6,435 bases of DNA from an uncultured Methylophilus sp. (lineage in GTDB: Bacteria > Pseudomonadota > Gammaproteobacteria > Burkholderiales > Methylophilaceae): assembly GCA_936943315.1 (NCBI GenBank), contig CAKZJM010000233.1:1-6435 (forward strand), read 5' to 3'. The notes under the pieces were generated by a model. It was not told where the DNA came from and did not search any database. It worked only from the letters and a program-made list of their open reading frames with translations. The position numbers and the translations under genes were made by a program. This document shows, piece after piece, positions 1 through 5,713 of the stretch; position 1 is the stretch's first letter; each line of letters starts with the position of its first letter.

Positions 1-362
1 TGCCAGTCGGCAATCCATATCCGCCCTTCCCAATCAAGCCGTTTATGGTGCTTGGCCGACTTGTGCATCTTTTGCTTGAACTGGCTGGCTGAATGCTCTT
101 CCATCGCCTGAAACAAGGTTTGCGCATCTTTGAGCAATGCAGCAGCCGGAATGCCCAGCAAGGCCTCGCACCCCTCACTCAGGTAGGTAAACACCACTTG
201 CCCGTCTGTGGTCATGTGCATCTGAAACACCAGGCCGGGGATACTGGAAACGATGGCTGAAAATCTGCGCTCGCTTTCATGCAAGGCATCTTTGACGCTA
301 TCGGCAGGCATGCTGGCGACTGCGTGTGTGGTCACAGGTGAAGGGATGGTAGGAGTAGTCAC
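1..362 (-). CDS. PAS-domain sensory/signalling protein, N-terminal part (runs off the left edge)
   Basis: My translation of the minus strand gives an open frame of 120 codons from a GTG at 362 to the window edge. A GAGG Shine-Dalgarno core lies 6-9 bases upstream, which decides this start. The first ~28 residues are Thr/Pro/Ala-rich and probably disordered. A PAS-like fold follows: ERRFSAIVSSIPGLVFQ from residue 31, then an acidic turn (TTDGQ), a strand, YLSEGCEALLGI, and near the edge the WEGRIWIADW strand typical of PAS_3-type repeats. No signal peptide or membrane segment is visible, so it is probably cytoplasmic. PAS domains sense ligands, redox or light and are usually fused to output domains such as histidine kinase, GGDEF or EAL. 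The output domain here lies outside the window, so the function is unknown. The gene lies 120 bases downstream of the diguanylate cyclase gene on the same strand and could be co-transcribed with it. Alternative in-frame GTG at 335 lacks a ribosome binding site. Confidence 0.72.
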   Translation of the reverse strand, partial: MTTPTIPSPVTTHAVASMPADSVKDALHESERRFSAIVSSIPGLVFQMHMTTDGQVVFTYLSEGCEALLGIPAAALLKDAQTLFQAMEEHSASQFKQKMHKSAKHHKRLDWEGRIWIADW

Positions 363-387
363 TTGGCACCTCAATAAAAGATGCCAA
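363..387 (-). promoter_or_regulatory. Hairpin presenting the ribosome binding site of the PAS gene
   Basis: Read on the minus strand, TTGGCA (387-382) and TGCCAA (368-363) are perfect 6-base inverted arms around a 13-base loop. The GAGG Shine-Dalgarno core is at the 3' side of that loop, and the 3' arm ends immediately before the GTG start at 362. The pairing is seen directly; a role in translation control is inference. Confidence 0.4.
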
Positions 388-400
388 TTAGGATATCACG

Positions 401-416
401 CCCAGCCTTGGCTGGG
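401..416. repeat. Short perfect inverted repeat between the GGDEF and PAS genes
   Basis: CCCAGCC (401-407) and GGCTGGG (410-416) are perfect complements separated by two bases; as RNA this would be a 6-bp GC-rich stem with a CTTG loop. It lies 66 bases beyond the stop of the diguanylate cyclase gene. No T-run follows on either strand, so it is not a canonical intrinsic terminator. It could be a weak terminator, an mRNA-stabilising hairpin or a protein-binding palindrome. Confidence 0.4.
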
Positions 417-482
417 TATGCCTGCCAGTATATTGCAAAGGGCGACGATGCGGGTCGCGCGCTACGTGAAACAAGCCTCGTC

Positions 483-2297
483 TTAATAAGGGTTGGCTTG
501 GAGGTCGATCTCGGTCATGACACGGTTTTTGCCGCTCTTTTTGGCCAGGTACATGGCCTGATCAGCGCGCAATAAAATAGAGTTCACATCATCCTCGGTT
601 TGGAATAAGGCGACGCCCGCACTAAAGGTGATCAGCAGCTTCTGGTTATTCCCTAAAAAATACTCTTTGGTCAGTGAGCGTTGCAACCGTGCCATGGTCA
701 CCACCGCTTCATCCAGGTTGGTGTTGGGTAGAATCACCACAAACTCTTCACCCCCCATACGGGTGACAATGTCAGTAGGCCGTACAGCACGTTTTATCAC
801 GCCCGCCAGGTGTTTGAGCGCCGAATCACCCGCCGCATGTCCGTGCTGGTCATTCAGCATTTTAAAGTTATCAATATCAAGCAAGGCCACACTGAGAGAC
901 TCGCCGCTGCGACGGAAACGCGCAATTTCGGTATTAAACGCTTCATCCATCCCACGGCGGTTGAGCACGCCCGTCAATTGGTCTATGCGCACCACTTCAC
1001 TCAATTGCTGCAGTTCTTCTTGCAGCTTTTGCAGGCGTGCCTGTGCGTCATTCGCTGCCCGTTGCTGGCTGAGCAAATCATCGCGTGAGCGCATGATATC
1101 GGTCTGCATCACAGAAGTATCACGCATTAAATGATTGACCAACTCGTTGATTTTAATGAGGTCATCGGTCTGTGACAGCTCTTGGGCATAGGTCTCTATC
1201 TTGCCGCTGTAGAGATCACTGGCATCGCCCATATATTTCAGCTTGTCGATAAAGGTGCTGATCATGGTTTTAAACGAGTTTCGGGCCTCAATCAGGCTAT
1301 GTTTCACCAGGCCTTGTTTATAGACGACTTCCTTGAGGCTTTTTTCAGCCAATTTGAGCTTAGTTCTATCCAGCGGGCCGCTGATAATCGATTGAACCGC
1401 ATAAACCTGGCCAGTCAACCAACTGTCTTCCGCGACCAGTTCGCCAATATTGGAAAGCAGTAAGTGCAGCAGATCAATGATGTCGCCACGCACATCGTCT
1501 TCTTTGGCACCAATGACTTCCACGCGTAGCAACAATGCTTTCAGCGATTTAGCCAGGGCCTCCCATTCTTTGAGTTTTTTGGCACGCTCGGTTGTCTCTT
1601 GCAAGGCCACGGCTTCGGCTTGCAAATCAGGATACCCTTCCAGGCGCGGAATCAATCCCAACTGCAAGGTTTGCTTTAAAAGTGTTTGCAACAGGGTAAA
1701 CGCGCCATGAAACTGCTGCACCTCATCCGGCAGCGACGTCGCGGTGGCAGATGCAGCGGCGGGCGGTTCTTCAGCAGGCGCTAACTCCGTTGTATTGGTT
1801 AAAGGCACGCCCTCAACCCTTGCATCTGCGGGCAACCAGTGATTGGCCATGCCAATCAGCTTGTCGGCCAAGGTTTCATCGTTACCAAAGTTGATCAGTA
1901 CCCGCTCCAGGGTCTCACGCTTTCTGGCGATGTCGACTCCACTGCGTTTATCATCCCAGGCCAATAGCAATGTACGAATCGCTTTTGGCCATTTGGTCGA
2001 GTGATTGAGCTGTGACTGCATGGATTCGGTCAACAACTCACCCAATCCTTGCCAGTTATCCTGCTTGAGTAATTTTTCCCAGCGATTGATCCAGTTAGTC
2101 TGTTCAAGCGATTGATGTGGCAATTGCTTAAGCGCTTTGCGCAATGCGCTGGCAGCGTCTTCTTTTGCCGGTTTGCCCGCCACTTCAAAATAAATTTGTG
2201 TGTAATTGTCCGGCGTCGGCTCCACACGGCGCGCGGCCATCTGCTTAATGGTCTCGCGGGCAATTTCAGAAGCGGTCATGGGTCCGTTATCTGCCAT
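483..2297 (-). CDS. Soluble diguanylate cyclase (GGDEF domain) with a long uncharacterised N-terminal region
   Basis: Predicted to make cyclic di-GMP from two GTP. Numbering is from the ATG at 2297 (604 aa). The GGDEF domain fills the C-terminal ~165 residues. It opens with DQLTGVLNRRG (439-449), carries the metal-binding LLDIDNFKMLND segment and the active-site RMGGEEF (GGEEF at 515-519), and ends with ADQAMYLAKKSGKNR. RPTD at 506-509, five residues before GGEEF, fits the RxxD allosteric I-site, so product inhibition is likely. No transmembrane segment or signal peptide is seen. Residues 1-165 are mostly helical and start with an EIARETIKQMAARR...TPDNY segment of a kind I recall from other proteobacterial GGDEF proteins. 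An Ala/Pro/Glu linker (about 171-190) separates a second helical region (about 195-395), and a Gln/Leu-rich coiled coil (about 400-436) leads into GGDEF, as expected for dimerisation. I cannot name the N-terminal sensor. A GTG at 2309 would add four residues; neither start has a strong ribosome binding site. Confidence 0.93.
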   Translation of the reverse strand: MADNGPMTASEIARETIKQMAARRVEPTPDNYTQIYFEVAGKPAKEDAASALRKALKQLPHQSLEQTNWINRWEKLLKQDNWQGLGELLTESMQSQLNHSTKWPKAIRTLLLAWDDKRSGVDIARKRETLERVLINFGNDETLADKLIGMANHWLPADARVEGVPLTNTTELAPAEEPPAAASATATSLPDEVQQFHGAFTLLQTLLKQTLQLGLIPRLEGYPDLQAEAVALQETTERAKKLKEWEALAKSLKALLLRVEVIGAKEDDVRGDIIDLLHLLLSNIGELVAEDSWLTGQVYAVQSIISGPLDRTKLKLAEKSLKEVVYKQGLVKHSLIEARNSFKTMISTFIDKLKYMGDASDLYSGKIETYAQELSQTDDLIKINELVNHLMRDTSVMQTDIMRSRDDLLSQQRAANDAQARLQKLQEELQQLSEVVRIDQLTGVLNRRGMDEAFNTEIARFRRSGESLSVALLDIDNFKMLNDQHGHAAGDSALKHLAGVIKRAVRPTDIVTRMGGEEFVVILPNTNLDEAVVTMARLQRSLTKEYFLGNNQKLLITFSAGVALFQTEDDVNSILLRADQAMYLAKKSGKNRVMTEIDLQANPY

Positions 2298-2428
2298 AAT
2301 GATTACCACAGTACTGGTTGAAAATACCGATTATTATGCAGTGAAAAAATACCGGCGTATGTCACTATAAGAAGGTAGATTCTTGGTCATTTCGAATACT
2401 TGCCCTCAGCGTTGTAAAACAGGCCTGG

Positions 2429-2469
2429 TAAAAAAATAAGGCGGTGCATGCAGCATTTTGCGTTACAAT
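2429..2469 (+). promoter_or_regulatory. Promoter of the 4.5S RNA gene
   Basis: TACAAT at 2464-2469 is a good -10 box and predicts a start at about 2476, exactly where the RNA's terminal stem begins. The -35 hexamer at the expected distance (around 2441-2446) is poor, but an A-tract at 2429-2439 sits where an UP element would lie, about -47 to -37. Boxes are seen; promoter activity is inferred from their fit to the RNA 5' end. Confidence 0.6.
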
Positions 2470-2475
2470 AGCGTC

Positions 2476-2570
2476 CGCGGGCCTCCCCGCATTGTAAGGT
2501 AGCCAATCTGGTCAGGTGCGGAAGCAAGCAGCCACAACTATCAAGCAAGTGCCGGGGGTTGGGCTCGCCC
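2476..2570 (+). ncRNA. ffs: Small signal recognition particle RNA (4.5S RNA)
   Basis: This RNA is the scaffold of the bacterial signal recognition particle. It binds Ffh and, with FtsY, directs inner-membrane proteins to the translocon during translation. The conserved apical domain is recognisable at 2510-2533: GGTCAGGTGC, then the GGAA tetraloop, then GCAAGCAGCC. It matches the remembered E. coli sequence except that the pairs closing the tetraloop are GC/GC instead of CC/GG, a compensating change that keeps the stem. Further out, TGG pairs with CCA and GGTAG (2499-2503) with CTATC (2537-2541). The terminal stem is GCGGGCC (2477-2483) against GGCTCGC (2562-2568), next to CCCC against GGGG. 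A length of about 95 nt fits the small bacterial class. Position just upstream of dnaX also fits a common proteobacterial arrangement. Exact ends are estimated from the stem, and no clear intrinsic terminator follows, so some read-through into dnaX is possible. Confidence 0.93.
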
Positions 2571-2591
2571 CTTTCCCACATGCCCTCTTGT

Positions 2592-2620
2592 TTGACAGAC
2601 TTGCCAGAAACGCCATGAAG
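2592..2620 (+). promoter_or_regulatory. Candidate dnaX promoter (perfect -35, poor -10)
   Basis: TTGACA at 2592-2597 is a perfect sigma-70 -35 hexamer on the dnaX strand, upstream of the gene. The best hexamer at a permitted distance is CATGAA (2614-2619, 16-base spacing), which matches only 3 of 6 consensus bases. It may be a weak or activator-dependent promoter, or chance; dnaX could instead be read from the 4.5S RNA promoter. Confidence 0.25.
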
Positions 2621-2646
2621 CACGGCATTAATTTTAATGGGCGTTT
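2608..2646. repeat. Imperfect inverted repeat in the dnaX upstream region
   Basis: AAACGCCAT (2608-2616) pairs with ATGGGCGTTT (2637-2646) with a single bulged G. The 20-base loop itself contains an AT-rich small inverted repeat. There is no T-run on either side, so it is not a standard terminator. It lies between the 4.5S RNA and dnaX and could be a leader structure, a processing site or an operator. Confidence 0.35.
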
Positions 2647-2669
2647 GCAAGCATGAGCAGGCAATTTAG

Positions 2670-2694
2670 GCTAAAGTACGGGTTTGCCCTTAGC
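2670..2694 (+). promoter_or_regulatory. Hairpin in the dnaX leader
   Basis: GCTAA (2670-2674) pairs with TTAGC (2690-2694), and GGG (2680-2682) with CCC (2687-2689) around a TTTG loop, leaving a five-base bulge on the 5' side. It ends 21 bases before the dnaX ATG. Pairing is seen; function is unknown. Confidence 0.25.
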
Positions 2695-2715
2695 ATTTAA
2701 TCAATAGAGTGCGCG

Positions 2716-4506
2716 ATGTCTTACCAAGTATTGGCGCGTAAATGGCGCCCAAAATCCTTCAGCAGTCTGGTCGGCCAGGACCACGTTGTCCAGGCCTTAA
2801 GTAATGCGCTGAGCCAGCAACGTTTACATCATGCCTATTTGTTTACCGGCACCCGCGGCGTCGGTAAAACCACGCTGTCACGCATCCTGGCTAAATCCCT
2901 CAATTGTGCCACTGGCATTACAGCCACGCCTTGTGGTGAGTGCGAGGCCTGCCGTGCCATTGATATTGGCCGTTATGTCGATTATGTCGAAATGGATGCG
3001 GCCTCAAACCGGGGCATTGCCGACATGGTCAGCCTGCTCGAACAGGCTATTTATGCGCCATCTTCAGGCCGCTTCAAGGTCTACATGATAGACGAAGTGC
3101 ATATGCTGACGAAGGAAGCGTTTAATGCCATGCTGAAAACGCTGGAAGAACCGCCTGCCCACGTGAAATTCATCCTGGCGACCACAGACCCGCAAAAAGT
3201 CCCGGTCACTATTCTGTCACGCTGTTTACAGTTTAACCTGCGCCAGATGGCGAGCAGCACCATTACGGCCCATTTGCAGGATATTCTGGGCCAGGAACAG
3301 ATTGTATTTGAGCCGCCTGCCCTGCAACTGATTGCTCGCGCGGCCAATGGCAGTATGCGCGATGCGCTGTCGCTCACCGACCAGGCGATTGCCTACGGCA
3401 ACCAGTCCGTGCGCGAAAGCGACGTCCGCAGCATGCTGGGGGCGATTGACCAAAGCTACTTATATGAATTGCTGCGCGCCTTAATCGCCAATGACGCCGC
3501 CACTTTGCTCACGATTGCCCAGCAAATGGAGTCGCGCAGTATCGGCTTTGAAAGTGCACTCAATGACCTGGCCGCCTTGCTGCATTTGCTGGCAGTGGCG
3601 CAACATAGCCCACAAGCCATTGCAGATGACCACCCGGAACGCCACACATTGCTAGACCTGGCCTCGACCTTAACGGCCGAGATGCTGCAATTGTATTACC
3701 AGATCTGTATTCTCGGTCACCGTGATATCGGGCTGGCACCGGATGCTTATGCCGGGTTTACCATGACCTTGCTGCGCATGCTGGCCTTTAAAGCCGATGC
3801 CATGGCCCCTGCCACCCCCGCAACCGGCAGCAATAACACCCCGCAAGAAGGTCCGTCTTCGCGTGGCAATACTGGCGGCGGTGCCCGGGCAGCGCTTGCA
3901 CAAAGCCGTCAAATGAGTGCTCAAACAGCAGAGCCTCCCTCAGTGGCGGCATCGGCCTCCATCGCATCGGCCTCCATCGCACCTGTGCCAGCAGCCGCTA
4001 AACCGGCTGTCCCTAGCCAAGAAGCGGCCCCCGCGATTACGGTGCCCGTGCAGCCTGAGATTGAGCAGATTCCGCAACAGGCATTTTCAGACCCCGTCGC
4101 ATTGGCTGACCATGCGCCATTGGCCTGGGATGGTAATTGGCGGACCCTGGTAGAGAGTCACTTGAGTAAGCTAGGCCTGGTTAGGGCCCTCGCACAAAAC
4201 TGCGAACTGGTGAACTTTGAAGGCGATGAGATGACCTTACGTATCAGCGAGGCGCACAAACATCTGGCCAGTGCCAATTACCTGGATAAACTCAACACGG
4301 CATTGAATAGCCATTTTGGCCGCCGCCTGAAATTGACAATCACCACAGGCCAGGAAGTGAATACGCCTGCCAGGCAATTAGCGGTAGAAAAAGCAGAATT
4401 ACAAGACCAAGCCACACAAGCGATTATGAATGACCGCTTTGTGCAAGGCCTGATGCAAGACATGGGTGCGACTATCGTGCCCAACTCTATTAAACCCTTA
4501 CATTAA
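2716..4506 (+). CDS. dnaX: DNA polymerase III subunit tau (clamp loader ATPase)
   Basis: DnaX drives ATP-dependent loading of the sliding clamp and, as tau, links the polymerase cores and the DnaB helicase at the fork. The 596 residues show the family's order. The N-terminal start YQVLARKWRPKSF is diagnostic. Walker A GTRGVGKT is at 45-52, a four-cysteine zinc module at C64, C73, C76 and C79, and Walker B DEVH at 126-129. Sensor 1 (LATTDPQKVP) is followed by the SRC arginine finger at 168-170, and sensor 2 GSMRDALSLTDQ is at 212-223. The helical collar domain extends to about 360. A low-complexity Ala/Pro/Ser/Gln linker (about 361-468) precedes a tau-type C-terminal domain (about 471-545). 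The ATG at 2716 has only a weak AGAG ribosome binding site. I saw no A-rich slippery heptamer in frame, so a gamma form made by frameshifting, as in E. coli, is not supported. It is the first gene of a probable dnaX-ybaB-recR operon. Confidence 0.98.
   Translation: MSYQVLARKWRPKSFSSLVGQDHVVQALSNALSQQRLHHAYLFTGTRGVGKTTLSRILAKSLNCATGITATPCGECEACRAIDIGRYVDYVEMDAASNRGIADMVSLLEQAIYAPSSGRFKVYMIDEVHMLTKEAFNAMLKTLEEPPAHVKFILATTDPQKVPVTILSRCLQFNLRQMASSTITAHLQDILGQEQIVFEPPALQLIARAANGSMRDALSLTDQAIAYGNQSVRESDVRSMLGAIDQSYLYELLRALIANDAATLLTIAQQMESRSIGFESALNDLAALLHLLAVAQHSPQAIADDHPERHTLLDLASTLTAEMLQLYYQICILGHRDIGLAPDAYAGFTMTLLRMLAFKADAMAPATPATGSNNTPQEGPSSRGNTGGGARAALAQSRQMSAQTAEPPSVAASASIASASIAPVPAAAKPAVPSQEAAPAITVPVQPEIEQIPQQAFSDPVALADHAPLAWDGNWRTLVESHLSKLGLVRALAQNCELVNFEGDEMTLRISEAHKHLASANYLDKLNTALNSHFGRRLKLTITTGQEVNTPARQLAVEKAELQDQATQAIMNDRFVQGLMQDMGATIVPNSIKPLH
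3949..3978 (+). repeat. 15-base tandem duplication inside dnaX
   Basis: GCATCGGCCTCCATC occurs twice head to tail and in frame, encoding ASASI-ASASI in the low-complexity linker of DnaX. The copies are identical at the DNA level, which suggests a recent slippage duplication in a length-tolerant region. Copy number may differ between strains. Confidence 0.85.
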
Positions 4507-4527
4507 TCAACACTTTAGGAGCAGACA

Positions 4528-4836
4528 ATGATGAAAGGTGGCATGGGCAACATGATGAAACAGGCCCAGATGATGCAAGCCAACATGCAAAAGGCACAAG
4601 CCGAACTTGCCATGACCGAGGTAGAAGGTGTGGCCAGCAATGGCATGGTCAAGATCGTCATGACCTGTAACAACGATGTAAAACGCGTGCAGATTGATGA
4701 TGCCGCCATGGATGACAAAGAAACACTCGAAGACCTGATTTTAATTGCGCTCAAAGATGCCAAAGCCAAGGCAGAAGCGACCAGCGCCGCCAAAATGGGC
4801 AACCTGATGCCGCCTGGCTTCAAACTGCCGTTTTAA
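4528..4836 (+). CDS. ybaB: YbaB/EbfC family nucleoid-associated DNA-binding protein
   Basis: This is a small dimeric DNA-binding protein that, in studied bacteria, coats or bends DNA and influences gene expression. At 102 residues the length is normal for the family. The N-terminal half has the typical Met/Gln-rich helix (GGMGNMMKQAQMMQ at 4-17, then QANMQKAQAEL). A beta-sheet core follows, with VEGVASNGMVKIVMTCNNDVKRVQID, and then an acidic DKETLEDLILIALKDAKAKAE helix. The C-terminus MPPGFKLPF resembles the family's usual proline/glycine-containing tail. The start at 4528 is supported by an AGGAG box six bases upstream. It lies 21 bases after the dnaX stop and 15 bases before recR, the classic dnaX-ybaB-recR operon order, which argues for co-transcription and a link to replication and repair. 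Its exact role in any organism is still debated. Confidence 0.97.
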   Translation: MMKGGMGNMMKQAQMMQANMQKAQAELAMTEVEGVASNGMVKIVMTCNNDVKRVQIDDAAMDDKETLEDLILIALKDAKAKAEATSAAKMGNLMPPGFKLPF

Positions 4837-4851
4837 AACAGGATAACGCGC

Positions 4852-5451
4852 TTGAACAATCCTGCCGTTCTCGAACAGCTGATCAGCGCCCTGCGCTGCC
4901 TGCCTGGCGTCGGGCCAAAGTCCTCTACGCGCATGGCTTACCACTTGCTGCAACGTGACCGTGAAGGGGCACAAAAGCTTGCTGCCAGCCTGCAGCAAGC
5001 ACTAGATAAGCTCGCCCACTGCGATTACTGCAATAATTTCAGTGAGCATGCTGTATGCAGCCTGTGCCAGGATAGCCAGCGCGACAAAACCACCTTGTGC
5101 GTGGTAGAGATGCCCACCGACCTCATGATGCTGGAAAACACGCGTAGTTACCAGGGCCAGTACTTTGTACTCATGGGTAAGCTCTCCCCTATGGATGGCA
5201 TCGGGCCGAAAGATATCCATCTGGATAAATTACTCAAGCGTGCACAAGACAGTGCCATCCAAGAGGTCATCCTTGCCACCAACTTTACCTCCGAAGGCGA
5301 GGCGACAGCCCATTATATAGGCCAGATGCTCAAGTCGCGCGACATCCGCGCCAGCCGTATCGCACGTGGCCTGCCCATGGGCGGGGAAATTGAATATGTG
5401 GATAGCGGCACCCTCTCGACCGCCTTGCTTGAGCGTAAAGCGGTGAGCTAA
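4852..5451 (+). CDS. recR: Recombination mediator RecR
   Basis: RecR acts with RecO and RecF to load RecA on SSB-coated single-stranded gaps. The 199 residues match the usual length. In order there is a helix-hairpin-helix, LPGVGPKSSTRMAYHLL (17-33), for DNA binding, then a four-cysteine zinc finger at C57, C60, C69 and C72. A Toprim domain starts at CVVEMPTDLMMLENT (83-97) with the acidic E86, continues with ILATNFTSEGEATAHYI (140-156) and ends with RGLPMGGEIEYVDSGTLSTAL (172-192). The last segment is the family's conserved tail that supports oligomerisation. The start is a TTG: AGGA (4840-4843) lies eight bases upstream, and the frame opens with the common RecR start NNPAVLEQLISALRCLPGVG. 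It is the last gene of the dnaX-ybaB operon, and the only ribosome binding site overlaps the end of ybaB closely enough to suggest translational coupling. All key motifs are intact. Confidence 0.97.
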   Translation: MNNPAVLEQLISALRCLPGVGPKSSTRMAYHLLQRDREGAQKLAASLQQALDKLAHCDYCNNFSEHAVCSLCQDSQRDKTTLCVVEMPTDLMMLENTRSYQGQYFVLMGKLSPMDGIGPKDIHLDKLLKRAQDSAIQEVILATNFTSEGEATAHYIGQMLKSRDIRASRIARGLPMGGEIEYVDSGTLSTALLERKAVS

Positions 5452-5472
5452 GGTTCACCTTAGCGCGCGCTA
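5447..5472 (+). terminator. Hairpin over the recR stop with an overlapping palindrome, possible operon end
   Basis: GCTAAGG (5447-5453) and CCTTAGC (5458-5464) are perfect arms around a TTCA loop, and the recR stop codon TAA lies inside the 5' arm. TAGCGCGCGCTA (5461-5472) is a second, perfect 12-base palindrome sharing four bases with the first, so the two could be alternative structures. Only a weak TATTT follows, so this is at best an imperfect intrinsic terminator; an mRNA-stabilising 3' hairpin is the alternative. Confidence 0.4.
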
Positions 5473-5713
5473 TTTAACTCACAACACGCTCTGCTCACTT
5501 CAACCCGCCAAACGGCGAGCCCCCGGTTCCGCACCAATTTGATGCAAACAATTAGATGGTTTCGTGGCTTTTATGCCCGCTCTTCATTTAAATAAATACT
5601 TTCTGCTGTCGTTATAGTAATCATGTGATCTGCGAACCCGCTAGCGTCGCAGTTGATTTAAGACCAGCCACAAGTAGCGCGCATCAACCTAAAAAAGCAA
5701 AGTGATTTTTTCC
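5473..5713 (+). other. Gap and presumed leader between recR and the EAL gene
   Basis: No gene or RNA family was recognised here. A TATAGT hexamer at 5613-5618 could be a -10 box for the EAL gene, but the -35 position (AAATAA at 5590-5595) is poor. GTTGAT (5652-5657) and ATCAAC (5683-5688) are complementary. A6 (5691-5696) and T6 (5706-5711) flank the GCAAAGTGA that holds the only weak ribosome-binding-like sequence before the ATG at 5714. The conserved core of a c-di-GMP-I riboswitch was not found. Confidence 0.3.

Noticed and set aside
628..1134. Plus-strand open frame of 168 codons inside the diguanylate cyclase gene
   Set aside because: It is antisense to the conserved GGDEF domain; its Ser/Arg-rich, low-hydrophobic-pattern translation is what a shadow of that gene would give.
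2445..2452. TGCATGCA palindrome near the -35 region of the 4.5S RNA promoter
   Set aside because: An isolated 8-base palindrome that does not extend; too short to call an operator.
2387..2650. Minus-strand open frame of 87 codons across the 4.5S RNA gene
   Set aside because: It is antisense to a recognisable structured RNA, has no ribosome binding site I could support and encodes a Cys-rich composition typical of a chance frame.
4515..4823. Minus-strand open frame of 102 codons over ybaB, looking hydrophobic
   Set aside because: It is the exact antisense of the Met/Lys/Glu-rich ybaB frame, which explains the apparent hydrophobic composition; ybaB itself is certain.
5505..5536. tRNA-like 3' end (CGAGCCCCCGGTTCCGCACCA)
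   Set aside because: It ends in CCA after a GGTTC-like string, but there is no matching acceptor arm, anticodon arm or proper T-loop upstream.
5473..5713. Possible c-di-GMP riboswitch before the EAL gene
   Set aside because: The long leader before a c-di-GMP gene made this worth checking, but the conserved GEMM core and its paired helices were not found.
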